From NCBI RefSeq assembly GCF_964340395.1, contig NC_135551.1, forward strand, positions 5,117,463 to 5,181,462: 64,000 nucleotides of DNA, in the 5' to 3' direction. The position numbers and the translations under genes are program-made. The notes below the pieces were generated by a model. It had not been told where the DNA came from. It ran no database searches and saw only the letters and a program-made list of their open reading frames with translations. Positions 31,582 to 43,360 of this stretch are shown one piece after another. The number at the start of each line of letters is the position of its first letter. Position 1 is the first letter of the stretch. This DNA comes from Glandiceps talaboti (Eukaryota > Hemichordata > Enteropneusta > Spengelidae).

Positions 31582-31711
31582 GTATGCATGTATGTATGTA
31601 TGTATGTATGTATGTATGTATGTATGCATGCATGTATGTAAGTATGTATGTATGTATGTATGTATGTATGTATGTATGTATGTATGTATGTATGTATGTA
31701 TGTATGTATGT
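31582..31711. repeat. (ATGT)n microsatellite, with ATGC variants
   Basis: About 32 repeats, lying between the 5'-truncated Penelope RT and another Penelope terminus. Confidence 0.95.
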
Positions 31712-31850
31712 AGAAAGAAATTCATAAGGAACTAATAAACCAGTCCGTATATATAGCTGTTAAATCCGACGTTCGAATAAATATACTTTTTCAAAGGAAA
31801 AATTGGCGAGACACAAAAATGCCAGGTCAAAACCCGAATATTTCTAAATA

Positions 31851-31852
<2 letters not shown>
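31710..31852 (-). mobile_element. Additional Penelope terminal segment
   Basis: It starts AGAAAGAAATTCATAAGGAA next to the ATGT array and continues CCGACGTTCGAATAAATATA and TTTTTCAAAGGA, which matches the 3' end of the main element at 29842-29930. It is either a terminal repeat of the same element (Penelope elements often carry such repeats) or the end of a second insertion. The far side runs into another ATGT array. Confidence 0.7.
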
Positions 31853-31854
<2 letters not shown>

Positions 31855-31885
<31 letters not shown>

Positions 31886-31933
31886 TGTATGTATGTATGT
31901 ATGTATGTATGTATGTATGTATGTATGTATGTA

Positions 31934-31969
<36 letters not shown>
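31855..31969. repeat. (ATGT)n-(GT)n microsatellite
   Basis: ATGT copies pass into GT dinucleotides at about 31940-31968. Confidence 0.95.
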
Positions 31970-32784
31970 ATTCTTATGCATACTTTACCGTTTATTTCAA
32001 CTTCCTAGGTAATGTGTCGTTCTATTGTCGTACTCAGTTATTTATTGGAAAGTTAACCCACATATATCTTGAATAAGCTTTTTGTAAAAGAATATTAATT
32101 CGAAGCATTGGGATTGTACACATCGCTTGCAATTGACAACCGAGGTGTTGTTCAAGTTACACCACTTCACGTGTGTAAACCCTTTGTTTCACGAGTATAT
32201 TATTTACACGATTTTATCCACATTGTCTAATACTACACTGGTTCGGTGCAATATCACGATATTGCACTGGTACGATAGTATATCCAGATACCTCACTGGT
32301 ACAATACAATATTAAGACAATTCTGTATTCTAGTAAAGTTATGCATTTTTTGTATTAAACATTTAATCAAATTTTAATTAAAGCACAGACTAAATAACTT
32401 GTGTTAGTTTTCTAAGTCATTATTCTCATGCAACAAGTTTTTACTTTTTATATTTTTATGCTTTTCATTCTTCCGGGGTTCTCAATCAAAGATAACTTTA
32501 GTGCAAACCCACAAACAATGAAAAGCTCAAAAGAAAACCCAATGCAACAAGTATTGTAACTAGTCTCAAATGTCACAAATTGCACTTCAAAAATAGATTC
32601 CAATACCTGCGCCTTGCTTAAATGTGAGCCACAAAGAATTTATGCTGATCAAATTTTGGAGGTCTTTTTACAGGTCGAAAATAGAACTGTAACATCACAT
32701 TTAGAGTAAAGTATGAATCGATTTGACAATCATACAGTATTGTTTTACACCCAAACAACAGTGCCAGAACATTGGTAAACAATG
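31970..32784. other. Non-coding spacer
   Basis: AT-rich, without a recognised gene. A small palindrome (GTGCAATATC and its complement) lies at 32246-32267, within loosely repeated CACTGGTACRATA units at 32215-32310. Confidence 0.4.
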
Positions 32785-33003
32785 TTTCCATCTTACTGGC
32801 AATTCTCGTAGGTTTTGATAATTCGAGAAGGTGATAAAGGAAGAGAACATTTCATCTGATAAAATGCGAGTGCGGTGCAGATTTTGAAAAACATACCACA
32901 CTCGACATATATACTAGAACTAAAAATTGATGGTTCGTGAAATGACGTTGAATATCCATTTATTAAAGACGTTATCAAACTTACAAAGGGGCGACAGTGA
33001 TAA
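32785..33003 (-). repeat. Inverted repeat partner of 25497-25707
   Basis: Inverted copy of 25497-25707, up to ATCTTACTGGCAATTCTCG. In this copy the sequence beyond that point is not a Penelope fragment, so the two copies differ at exactly that junction. Confidence 0.85.
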
Positions 33004-35025
33004 CCTAGTGGTCAGTACAATCACGTACGATTTTAAGAAACACAGAGCCGGATTCAAGTTTTGTCGACAAAAGAAAAAAATGTAGTTGATGTAAATATTT
33101 AGAGGACACGAGGATTAAATTGTACTCAACAGTCTGTTCTCAACATCATGGAGAAGACAAACTAGATTACTATCCACAATCGCCCCACAACGTATATAAT
33201 ACCCACGGCATTACTGTCCTCTCACATCAAAATCACATCCCGGAATTACAAATCTGATCGAAACAAGTGTTATATAAGTGCCATATGGTTGAAATAAACT
33301 GACTAATCACTGGCCTGTTGCATAGTTTTACAATGATTTGCAGATCAAATCCGATTGGCCAATTTGTGCCCACATACAGGTGTGCTTGCTCTGGCCATTC
33401 AAAAACCATAATCTTTCCAATACTTTCAGTAGTGTGGGGATTCAGCTTTTTGATGATGTTATTCAGCTAAATTTAACCAAACAAATTCAATAATATGTCA
33501 TTAGTGCGAACGTGCACGTGGTGTAAGCTGCTTAATGAGCTACAGTGCGGATAATGGGCTATAGCGCAGATATTGCACCAACCTCGTGCTCCGCTGCACT
33601 ACACACTTATTTGGATAGAGATTGATATCATGGCCAACACTGATATCTAACATACAAATCGACAGAGACACGATCCAAAAAGAAACAAAAAACTGCATTG
33701 ATTGTTCATTGGCTTTATTGGATTGAAAGCGCAATGAGACAACGAACAAATCTGGTGACAGAGGTTCATATCAGACTTTATAGGTTGAATAGTTTGGCCC
33801 TCTTGGTGTATTCTACTTTCATATCAAAGCAAGGCAATGTCTCTCAACCATCAATTTAAAGCAAGGCAATGTCTCTCAACCCATGTTTTACTTGTAATTT
33901 AGTGTTGTTGGACGACTTAATACTCTTTCGCAATGTGATTTCCATCATTTTATTTATCAGCTCTAGATTTTAGTGTTGACTGTGTCTTTTGAGTCTTTGT
34001 TGTTGGTTTGTTTTGTTTGGTATATAATTTATTCTTGTGATGTATATTTTATCTTCCTGACGGTTTTACTGTAGTTTTTATTCATATTTTACATCTCGGA
34101 TGTATTGGCACGCCTGTGCTACTTTTTAAACCAAGTATAAATAAAATAATAAAAATAATAATAATAATTCGGATGTACACATTTGGTATGCATATTTAGT
34201 TTAGAACAGCTAATAAATGAAAGGAAACGAGAATGTGGGTCGAACCGAGTAATTTGATTGGTTGACTATGTGGATACACACACGCTTAGTCCGGCCCGTC
34301 TGCCATTTGAACGGTGAACACCTTCGGAACAGCACTGTATTTACGGTGATGAGACACTTTCCATAAAGAACTGTTGGAGTAATATTAGCGAGAATATAAT
34401 TGAATAAGCTTGGAATAAGGGACAGAAAATGAAAATGCGTACGTATTACATGTATGTCTCAGTACCGTAGCCTGCGAGGGGGGGGGACAGCCCCCCCCCC
34501 CCCCTGAGATTTTTGGTGGAAAAAGCAAGAAAAGTGTGACTTTTTGAATACATAGCGACGTAACAGTTATTAAAATCGTTATTTACGTGATGATTCCTAG
34601 CATGCGCGATTTAAATTGGTGGATCACTAAAAGTCAAAAGTGACTACACAAACTCCTCGCTAATATATATCTTATATCTCTATTGTACGCTGGCTTAACA
34701 TTGAATAAAAAAATGTGTCCAGTTGAAAATTTTAACTTTTAAAAATTCTTTGCGCGGGAAAGAACAAACGAAGTTCACATGCAACGTGCATTTTCCGTGG
34801 GTAACAGTAGTCTTGAAAGTCTCCTTCATTTGAAGATAGCAAGTCGCAATAATGTCAGAGAGTGAAACTCAAAAAAAACAAACAGAAAAAGTCGTTCAAC
34901 GTGAGGTCGCCTGTTGCATGCAGTGACTCCGAAGATGCATTCGACCTCATTTACATCTTGTTTCTTATATTAAAACATTTACTGATAAAACGGCAGACCT
35001 CTTTTTAGAATATTTGGTGGCCCTG
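33004..35025. other. Gene-free stretch with short repeats
   Basis: No coding region is recognised. A 32 bp unit (AAAGCAAGGCAATGTCTCTC) is tandemly duplicated at 33826-33881. Adjacent G and C runs (34480-34504) form a potential G/C hairpin, next to CAGTACCGTAGCCTG, which is also found inverted near 20789-20803. Confidence 0.5.
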
Positions 35026-35709
35026 AAAAACAAAGTCTGAAAGTCTTGAAATGTTTTGCTCTTTATTTGTGATTTTTTGGAACCAAATTAAACTTCAGGA
35101 GAAGTCATTACCAAGTGCACATCCGCAAAATATCTTTCAGCTTTGCCACATCAAAATATACTTCACGATAATATGTAATGTATAGCATAATTGTTTCAAT
35201 TCTGGTATTTTATTACCATATTCAACTATTGTAAGACAAAAAAGTATGTCTATGGTTTGATATTGTATGCCTCCTACACTGTCTTATTTTCATTTTTTTC
35301 ACCTTTGGAGTTGTCTCTCCAATCAGTAGCAATCAATGATAATTGTCTTTCTCCTAAAACAAGATGGACGGTGTCTGGCTAAGTACCTCCCAGTATAGGT
35401 TAGAGCTAATTAGAGACATCTCTGTATGCGTGTGAAATCGACATCCTGTGGGATGTAATCTCATTCAGAGTATTATTGATGTTGGCTATCACTGTTATTT
35501 TAATGTATCATATTATACCACATAATTTTATATCTCCACTTTAGTGTAGGTGACAGAAGGGGTGGCTAAAATAATGCTCGAGTTTCATTTGGCGGGGCTT
35601 AACATTTTTCCAGAAGAGAGGGTAAGAGGAGCTACAACATTTGTTTAACCGTAAATTGTGTACATTTCCTAACTGTAGCTATGCAGACAAATCGCAAGAG
35701 ATAGTATCA
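35026..35709. repeat. Outer inverted-repeat arm, right
   Basis: Inverted counterpart of 19414-20097, ending at the dispersed repeat at 35708. Confidence 0.85.
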
Positions 35710-35843
35710 TGAATAATGAATTTCATCAAAATAAATGTATACGAGAATCTGGTTAATCATACGAGGTCATACACTTACTATTGTCTTACTGTTATTAAGA
35801 TAATATTCAATTTACTATCTTAATTTATTTACTCATGGTAATT
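35708..35843. repeat. Dispersed repeat abutting an ATGT array, copy 3 (inverted)
   Basis: Reverse complement of 2868-3002 and 7606-7743. The end TACTCATGGTAATTGT touches the ATGT array, as in the other two copies. Confidence 0.8.
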
Positions 35844-36068
35844 GTATGTATGTATGTATGTATGTATGTATGTATGTATGTATGTATGTATGTATGTATG
35901 TATGTATGTATGTATGTATGTATGCATGTATGTACAAATGTATGTATGTATGTATGTATGTATGTATGTATGTATGTATGTATGTATGTATGTATGTATG
36001 TATGTATGCTTGCCTGCCTGCCTAAAGCTGCCTGTCTGTCTGTCTGTCTGTCTGTCTATCTGTCTATC
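35844..36068. repeat. ATGT, TGCC and TGTC microsatellite cluster
   Basis: About 160 bp of ATGT with one TACAAATG interruption, followed by GCCT and CTGT/CTAT tetranucleotide runs. Confidence 0.95.
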
Positions 36069-36084
36069 TGCAAGGCGGGAGGGA

Positions 36085-36200
36085 AGGAGGTAGGTAGGTA
36101 CACATGACTATGCCGGTCTGTGTGTAGGTTGGGCAGGTTGGTAGGTAGGTACACATGACTATGCCGGTCTGTGTGTAGGTTGGGCAGGTTGGTAGGCAGG
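36085..36200. repeat. Minisatellite, two ~58 bp copies
   Basis: GGTAGGTAGGTACACATGAC through TGGGCAGGTT is present twice in tandem, almost without change. A third, shortened GGTAGGCAGGTAC start follows. Confidence 0.9.
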
Positions 36201-39200
36201 TACTTAGGTAAGTGGGTGGGTCGGTAAGTATTATCGAGATCTGTCTTACCAGAAATGTTATTATATAATTGTATTCTCTGTACAAGAAGTGAGTGCAGAT
36301 ATATCGACGCTGACTATGTGTGAATGATATGTCCAAATATAACATACCTCAAATGGTGTAAAACTTAATGGAAATACAACCATTCGATCTCACGATTTCT
36401 GCACTAGTTAAGCATTATAAATATTTAGACTACATTTATAGAATTAAACATGACGGTGGCGTTCACAAAAAATATTCCACTGCAGTCAAATCAATAAACT
36501 GTTTGGTTGATATCACTTTGTACTTTCTTTCGGGGGTGGAAACCAATGAAACAACCAACAAATATGACTTTAAGTACAGTAACTATTCAAGAGGTACTTA
36601 CATGTCTCTGTAATATTCATAGCATTATTCCAGGACATTTTGGCCGGACTGTACAGCACAACATTGTGACGAGAAGGCAAGTTCAATACTATGACTAAAC
36701 AGCCAAGGGTTGCACAAACAGTTGAGACACTGGCAATTTTTAAAAGGCGAGCCATTGCATTGCGATGGATTTATAAGAAATGGTACACTCGAAAGTATAA
36801 TGTAAACATTACGTGTTGCTCTCTCAAAAAAACAACAGATTAAATGACACGATTGTTTACTTTTCGTTGCTAGTACTATACTATGTTCTCATATAGGAGT
36901 AGCTCGTCAAGGTACCAGTGAGAATACTTCTCTACAAAATGAAAATCAAACTATATAACGGCCTAAGTGGCTCTAGTTGACTATTTTTGGAGTTTACCCT
37001 TGGTGCTTATACACCTACTTGTCAACCATGTATTTATACATTGACTCAATGTTTCTGAGTGTTAAGTATAATCTGTCATCAATATTTATATTGATATGTA
37101 CACCGATATGCAAACGCTCGTTTGACTCATGAAGCGAGGAAATTGTTTAATCCCTATTCTAAATTATACATGGAGAATTTACCTCAAGAACTTATCACAT
37201 GGTGCGTCATTCATGTAGCAAATACACTGTTCGAAAACAATTAGAATTAAAACTTTTAAAATACGAAAATCTTAATTACATATTTCACAAAATGATAATC
37301 AGTATAAAAAGTGTGTTAACCATTATACAAGAGCTTTATCAATAGTCTGTGCCAGAATTCAATTGAGCCAATAGCTTCTGATATAATGACGCCATCACGA
37401 ACATTTATACCAATTATGTAATTAAATATTAAACAGATTGTCTCTAGAAATAACGTTTTCCAGATATAGTTTTACTTCAGTTATTTTTCCTCGCTCTCTC
37501 CCTCTCTACATATAACGAAACACAACACGGCATACCAATTCGCGATCGGTCTGAGGATAGTGTCGCCATTATGACGTTATTGTAACTATATATGGAGATG
37601 TATCAGTATAGTCGTAAAATTGTGAAATCAACTGACAACGAGATAGACTTATCGTTTACAGTTGACTAGGCATTAAAAACTGAACACAAGCTGATCATGA
37701 TTACCTAGTTACATTGGACCATCTTTTACATTCAGTGCATAGGTTCCATGTAATGACAGAAACATAAACTGTTGTTGTTTTTATTTTGAAACCTAATTTT
37801 ATCTTTATTAGTTTTTGATTTTTGATTTCATTTTTTTGCCCTAGGTCCATCCTTAACGTCATTGGTAATCAATTTTTTATTTGATATATTATTCTAAACG
37901 CTGATGGCACACAACATGTTGTAACCTTTAGTTGCTTAGCAGTGCCTTTTCTATACATTGAATTCATTTGGTATATTGTATACGTGATATCTGAAAAGAA
38001 TCGTGTTTTTATAGTAGGTACACAAACAGCAAGATACAGTATGCTTAACTATTTTTTTAAGTTACATAGTGAAGAGGAGTAAATACTTTTACCCTTGTAA
38101 TTTAACCACAGATATTTACACTTGTGATAATCAAAATATCTTTATGTGAAACCCTTCTTTCCATTGATCCCCTCGAAAATCAAAGCTATCAAAGAAGACT
38201 AATACTGATAAGATAAATTCAATGACACATATACAATTATAGATACGAAGACAAGGAAAATGATAATAAACAATCCGTGACATCAAGTGGCCAATTCAAG
38301 TGATATTCCGATTTGATTTCTCGCATTCAAAAATCAATTTATCGAAGACGACATTCACTCATTAATTAAAGATACACCATATTTTTCAAATATTAGTAAC
38401 AAATATTTAAACTTAAAATCGCTAACTTTAAAAATCGAAGCCCTTAGAGATACACAAACTAGCCATCCAATATTTCATTTAAAATCCCAATTTTATTAGT
38501 ACGATTCGTGCAAACTTAATGTGACTTCATGTCATACTCTGTCAGATCTTTGAATCATGTTTTTCTTACCACTTGTTATTTTCAATCGGGATATTTTAAA
38601 ACATTTTGGCGAATGTTGCCAACGGGATTCTTTATATCTATAAAATAGTAATGACTGTAAGAGTATGTGACTCCAGAGTTTCTCTCTCATTCTGTCTGCT
38701 CCCCTCCCCCTGTGCCTTTTCAAAATGCCGTATTTTGTGATGATAACACACTACCTTACATATGCTGTAAATACAGTCTAGCCTGCTCTGTAAAACAACA
38801 CGAGGCATACTATTCCATATGAAATTTGAACCAAATAAGTATATATGCACGGAAGTTCAACACACTTTTGACGTGTATTATAAAAAGAAAGCGTATATCC
38901 TGTCATTCTTGTTAATGTTCAGTAAAAGTGTTGTATTTCGTCATTTATTCAATAGTTTGATTTCATGATCAGCACACCCTTTGTCTCGGAGTCCCTTGGG
39001 ATCTTATTGAGCGTAAAGAGCGATGCTACAACAGATACTGCTATAGTGCACATCCGATTGGTCATCATTGAAGTGAGATTTCCCGATGGGCGGCAAAGGT
39101 GACGATGCTGTTAAACATTTCGATTCAAGTCAACTGGTCACTTGTATTGTGTATGACAGACTGTAATAGTAGATCGCAGAAGTAACAAATTTGAAAAAAC

Positions 39201-39201
39201 A
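36201..39201. other. Gene-free stretch upstream of Ig gene 3
   Basis: No recognisable coding sequence, except short frames. 38093-38240 is a diverged direct copy of 18306-18470. No clear TATA box is found directly before the Ig gene start at 39202. Confidence 0.5.
38093..38240 (+). repeat. Diverged direct repeat of 18306-18470
   Basis: Shares TTTAACCAC, AATCAAAATATCT, GTGAAACCCTTCTTTCCAT and AAATTCAATGACACAT in the same order. Confidence 0.6.
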
Positions 39202-40626
39202 ATGCTTTTCTCGAATGGTGTCCTTGTAATCCTGCTGTCCATATTTGAGAGTGCAGTTGCACGGAGACCGTATATTCGGGACGGTCCTGAAGATGTTACC
39301 TTAAACTTACAACAGGGAAGTATTGGAAGTGTAAACCTACGATGTAGAATCAACTACCAACATTCTTACTACAAGGTATCATGGAAGAAGAACAATGTTG
39401 TGATCAGTACTAATGGTGGTATAAATAAATATACTCAAGAATACACGGATGAAAGGTATGCAATATTACATAGCCAAAATGACGCTAAGTATGATCTGAA
39501 GATAGATCCAGTCAGTAAGACCACAGCTCACAATGACCAGGGTGAATACCAGTGTGTATTGATATACAAAGCCAATAATTACATTGTTTCAAGTTCAAGG
39601 AAAGTAACTGTAACAATTAACATTGCTCCATACCTAGAGTCTGTTACTTGCCGCATGCGTGATTCTGATTTCACACCCCTGTATTGGAACCAAGCCGTAG
39701 TAGTATTAGCAGAAGAAGAAGAGACCATAAAATTGGGCTGCCGCGTTGATGCCAATGCATATCCACAAATCGATGTCAAATTACGTAAAGGCGATAATTT
39801 CCCACTTGAAACTACAACTTCACACTCCATCATCTATTCATATTCGAAACCATTCAGACTAAACATGGTCGATGAGTCACTTTTATGGTCTCCCTCGATA
39901 GAAGACCGGGATACCTCTTTTACATGTGAAGCTGCACATCCAACGTTTACATCAACCAAACAATGTACAATTGGACCATTTGAAGTCCAGTATAAACCAA
40001 AGGTAACAATTGCAACAAGAGATAATAAAACTGATATTACATCACAGTCTGATGGGATACAACTTCGTTGTCAGGTTCAAGCGAATCCACTTGCTTACAA
40101 CAGATATGTATGGAAAATTAATGGACATGAAATTCGAGGCAGTGAAAAATTCTATTTCTACGAAAATCCAACTGACATATACATTAATAATTTTGACATA
40201 ACTGACAATGGACGTTATTACTTTACTTGCGATGCCTGGAATAGCGTTGGGAAAGGTTCTGGATCAATTTATATAACAATAGGGATATTAGACACCACAA
40301 CTGTCATGATAACATCAACAACCATTGACCAAAAGCAGAAAACAACGATTCTTACTGTGTCCAAGACGATCACTGATAAGGCAAAATTATCTACGCCATC
40401 GTCAACATCGGTACCTAGTACAACACATTTGGCTACATTAAATGCAACTGCCACTAATCGTGAACAACTCTACACTTCACAAATACACCGAACATACTCG
40501 ATGAGCAAAGTTATTCAATTAACATCGAATGTAGAACAGATTGTGACAGTTTTAACCGTAAGGCATCGAAATACAGAAGATAACAGTAATTATAACACCC
40601 CTATCCTTGCAGTAGCGTTAGTTTAA
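39202..40626 (+). CDS. Ig-superfamily family member, ectodomain only (Ig gene 3)
   Basis: An open frame of 474 codons with a good start (ATG with A at -3) and a signal peptide (MLFSNGVLVILLSIFESAVA). Three Ig-like domains are intact: VNLRCRI..VSWKKNN..DQGEYQC, KLGCRVDANAYPQ..TSFTCEA and IQLRCQV..RYVWKING..YYFTCDAWNSVGKGSGS. A Thr/Ser-rich stalk follows. The frame stops with TAA at 40624-40626, just inside the membrane helix, where gene 2 has GTGTGTTGT. It is clearly more diverged from genes 1 and 2 than they are from each other. It may yield a secreted, receptor-like protein, or be a young pseudogene; the damage behind the stop favours the latter as origin, but the ectodomain itself has no lesion. 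Confidence 0.75.
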   Translation: MLFSNGVLVILLSIFESAVARRPYIRDGPEDVTLNLQQGSIGSVNLRCRINYQHSYYKVSWKKNNVVISTNGGINKYTQEYTDERYAILHSQNDAKYDLKIDPVSKTTAHNDQGEYQCVLIYKANNYIVSSSRKVTVTINIAPYLESVTCRMRDSDFTPLYWNQAVVVLAEEEETIKLGCRVDANAYPQIDVKLRKGDNFPLETTTSHSIIYSYSKPFRLNMVDESLLWSPSIEDRDTSFTCEAAHPTFTSTKQCTIGPFEVQYKPKVTIATRDNKTDITSQSDGIQLRCQVQANPLAYNRYVWKINGHEIRGSEKFYFYENPTDIYINNFDITDNGRYYFTCDAWNSVGKGSGSIYITIGILDTTTVMITSTTIDQKQKTTILTVSKTITDKAKLSTPSSTSVPSTTHLATLNATATNREQLYTSQIHRTYSMSKVIQLTSNVEQIVTVLTVRHRNTEDNSNYNTPILAVALV

Positions 40627-41415
40627 ACTTGTGTACTACTATTTCTGATTTTACTGGTGATGGTTGCTTGCTTTATAAAAGCAGGACGACGACAGAATCA
40701 AAACAGTCCACAACGGGAAATCGAGTCTGAGGATAATATAACAGATTTAAGTATGTCAACGTTGAATAATGATAGTGGTAACAATAGAATTGAAAACCAA
40801 CCTTCAGCAACAACAGATATAGAGATGAACGCAGTGAAAACAAAGTCAAAAGGTAAAGTTGTTAATGAATTTCAATCACATGTAGAAGACATCGAGAGTG
40901 TGTATGCAAAATCAGTAAAACGCAAATCGAAAAAAAACCTGCGTAAAGCTAGCTCGAGTTCCACTAAGATCACAACAAAAAATGGAGATGAATTGGGTTC
41001 AAGAAAATTGGAAACGTCAGGAGACAATCCTTAGGATAACTGGATGCATGCAAATGTTAATACTCAGAACAAACGTCGTCCTCGAATGATCAAGGATTCA
41101 GAATAAAAAATGACATACAAGGAGGAGAGGATGACGACGCAATAATCTTGTCACCACCACATGTAAAACCTATATACGAAAATCTGGATATAATCAGGCA
41201 CCTGCCAGAAGAAGAGAGTATATTTGGAAGATATACAGAATGAAACTATGAGAGAATAAAAAACTGTCCCTAAAAGATAAAATCCACAATCAAAGAATGT
41301 TGAAGGTTTGACCTACGCCGAATTAGACTTCACTGGGCAACGACCACAGAGACGAGAATCCAAGAAACCATCATTGACAGAGTCTGAGACTGTGGATACT
41401 GAGTTAAGATTGTAA
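40627..41415 (+). pseudogene. Broken membrane and tail part of Ig gene 3
   Basis: In the same frame behind the TAA are the rest of the helix (LLFLILLVMVACFIKAGRR) and a tail (NITDLSMSTLNNDSG, IESVYAKSVKRKSK) up to a TAG at 41032. Beyond it the reading frame is lost, but the end still reads LTYAELDFTGQRP, a preserved ITIM sequence. The last motif has become ETVDTELRL, so the tyrosine of the second motif is replaced. At least two stops and frame changes separate these parts from the ectodomain. Confidence 0.8.
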
Positions 41416-41464
41416 GACTCTGATTATTCTCCTTATTATATACATAGACCTTTATATTCTCAGG

Positions 41465-41530
41465 GTGTGACATCAAAGTATAGTAATATCAAATCTATAC
41501 ATTTCATATTACTATACTTTGACGTCACAC
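41465..41530. repeat. 25 bp hairpin, near-perfect
   Basis: 41465-41489 (starting GTGTGACATCAAAG) pairs with 41506-41530 with one mismatch, leaving a 16 nt loop. The right arm contains TGACGTCA, the palindromic CRE/ATF site. It lies 50 bp behind the end of Ig gene 3, so it could be a tiny foldback element or a structure in the former 3' UTR. Confidence 0.75.
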
Positions 41531-42820
41531 TATAGTAATATGGTCGGAACTACTTTGAATTATTTGTAAACATCATGAACCGGTACAGTTACGATGTTTG
41601 AAAATATGGTTTCCTTTATATTCATGGATTGCCGAACATCGACCACCATCATTAGTGTAAACAGTGAACAAATACACCTCTTTTGGACACATCTATCGCC
41701 TTTCGTACAGCCATTGACGTACGTAGACATGCTAACATGATCAACATCGTAAAAACTTCCAGTTATGCAGGTTTCGCAACGCAGTGAAATCTTTGTCCGT
41801 TAAATTCAACTATTGATAGAATTTTTGAACGACTCTTGACAGTGTTTTTGAAAATTTCACAATGTTTTCGACATTTTAATTTGCCAGTGTTGATGTGTTT
41901 GTATGACTCTGAGCCGAGTTCTATGTATAAGCTTAATGATAACCGGTGTAGGCAATCGTTCGTTAGTCAGTCTCTCGATATGTCTCATTTTTACCGATGA
42001 AAGTGTCTATATTTTGTCAAAGAATTAATCACTGCTCTTGACAATCATCCCATCGTTGGCAAAGCGTTCCCTACCTGAAAGTCTGTGGTGTAATTTTACT
42101 GATCTCGACATATACGTTAGTAGTAGTAGCGACGGCAGCTGTCGCCATTGAACACCAAATGAACATAACAGCTGAACACTGTAGCCCCATCACTTCTTAG
42201 AGTTAATGCGCTTCAGCGTAATTTTGAGAATATTTTAGTTCAAAATTGTCATCATAATAGAAAGGAATAGTGGGTCTATGTATACAATAAATAAATATCA
42301 TGATTCCCCTATATCTGTATCCCTCCTCTCCTGTCGGCCCGAAGGGATACGGCCGACATGAGGGGAATCATTCCTCCTCAATGACGTAGCACTCATTCGT
42401 AATACAGGGAGATTATATAAAAAAATAACATGTGCTGTATTCTTTATTCTAACCTCAATACCAAATGAGTTATTTCATGAGTTTCGAAGATTATTCGGAA
42501 TATTATTCTCAATTTGTATATATGACTTGATTTAGAAACAAATCCGTAGCAGAAATTAGTCTCCACTTTATCACCATATATACATGCTAAAGTAACCAAG
42601 TCCATGATATTGAATACCAGATAAACTATTAATTGAGTAAATATAATTAACCTAAGAGTTTCTATCATGGAATAAGAAACATACGTTGACATATATCGGT
42701 GTTGATAATGTTGTAGATATAATATTAGTGAATAGATTACTCCAGTTATAATGTGTACACTTTGCACTGACTAAATTACTTTTCCTCTCAATAATGACAT
42801 CACTATGACTGACCGTTATC
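41531..42820. other. Gene-free stretch with one hairpin
   Basis: No gene is seen. A foldback lies at 42300-42371. Confidence 0.45.
42300..42371. repeat. Two-step foldback sequence
   Basis: ATGATTCCCCT at 42300-42310 pairs with AGGGGAATCAT at 42361-42371, and TGTCGGCC at 42332-42339 pairs with GGCCGACA at 42351-42358. The inner stem is GC-rich in an AT-rich area. It could be a short mobile element. Confidence 0.7.
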
Positions 42821-42900
42821 TTTGAGTGCAGTACTTTGTATTTTCCACTGAAACCGACAAAATTATATGTCAGTCTCGTATCACATTACAGAAATAGAGG
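42821..42900 (+). repeat. Recurrent ~90 bp block, copy 4
   Basis: Same family as at 3051, closest to 12357-12440 (TTTCCACTGAAACCGAC, CATTACAGAAATAGAGG). It lies ~1 kb upstream of the first piece of the broken Ig gene 4. Confidence 0.6.
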
Positions 42901-43353
42901 CTCGATATTTATTTCCGTTAAGTAAGCTTAAAATACCATCGATGACAGAACAAGGTTATACCTTTGATATTAAGTGCATAAAATAATTGATATCATACAA
43001 TATAATTATATACAAGGAAAAATAATGCATAACCTTGTCACTTTAGCGGCATATATACACTGCTTAGTAGACTTTTAACCTTTACATGATTGTGTCAAGT
43101 ACCGAGATTTTTAAATTTGATGTCACTGCTATACACGTCATCAACGTTGATTGTTTCTTTTCGAGGTGAACGTGTATGCTTAAACATCGCCTCAAATTGT
43201 TCTGATAATATGCTGCTATAATCGATTGCTATAATTACGATGACTTCATTTTCATAAAGTAACAGTTACTAATTCACTTCTATAAACTATGACATCAGAT
43301 TATGAGTATTGGAAGTTTACCTTATTGGTTGTTGTAATAGGATACAGAGACTG

Positions 43354-43360
43354 TATAAAA
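43354..43360 (+). promoter_or_regulatory. Possible TATA box of the lost Ig gene 4
   Basis: TATAAAA with a GC-richer downstream flank lies ~600 bp before the first Ig gene remnants on the same strand. The surrounding block (ACTATGACATCAGATTATG) also occurs near 13040, so it belongs to the duplicated unit. There is no direct evidence of a transcription start. Confidence 0.2.

Noticed and set aside
32988-33068. tRNA-like sequence (AACCTAGTGGTCAG as A box, GGATTCAAGTT as B box) at the end of the inverted repeat
   Set aside because: The A and B boxes are only approximate, no cloverleaf acceptor stem could be drawn, and the inverted partner near 25490 lacks the second half. It could be a SINE head, but support is too weak.
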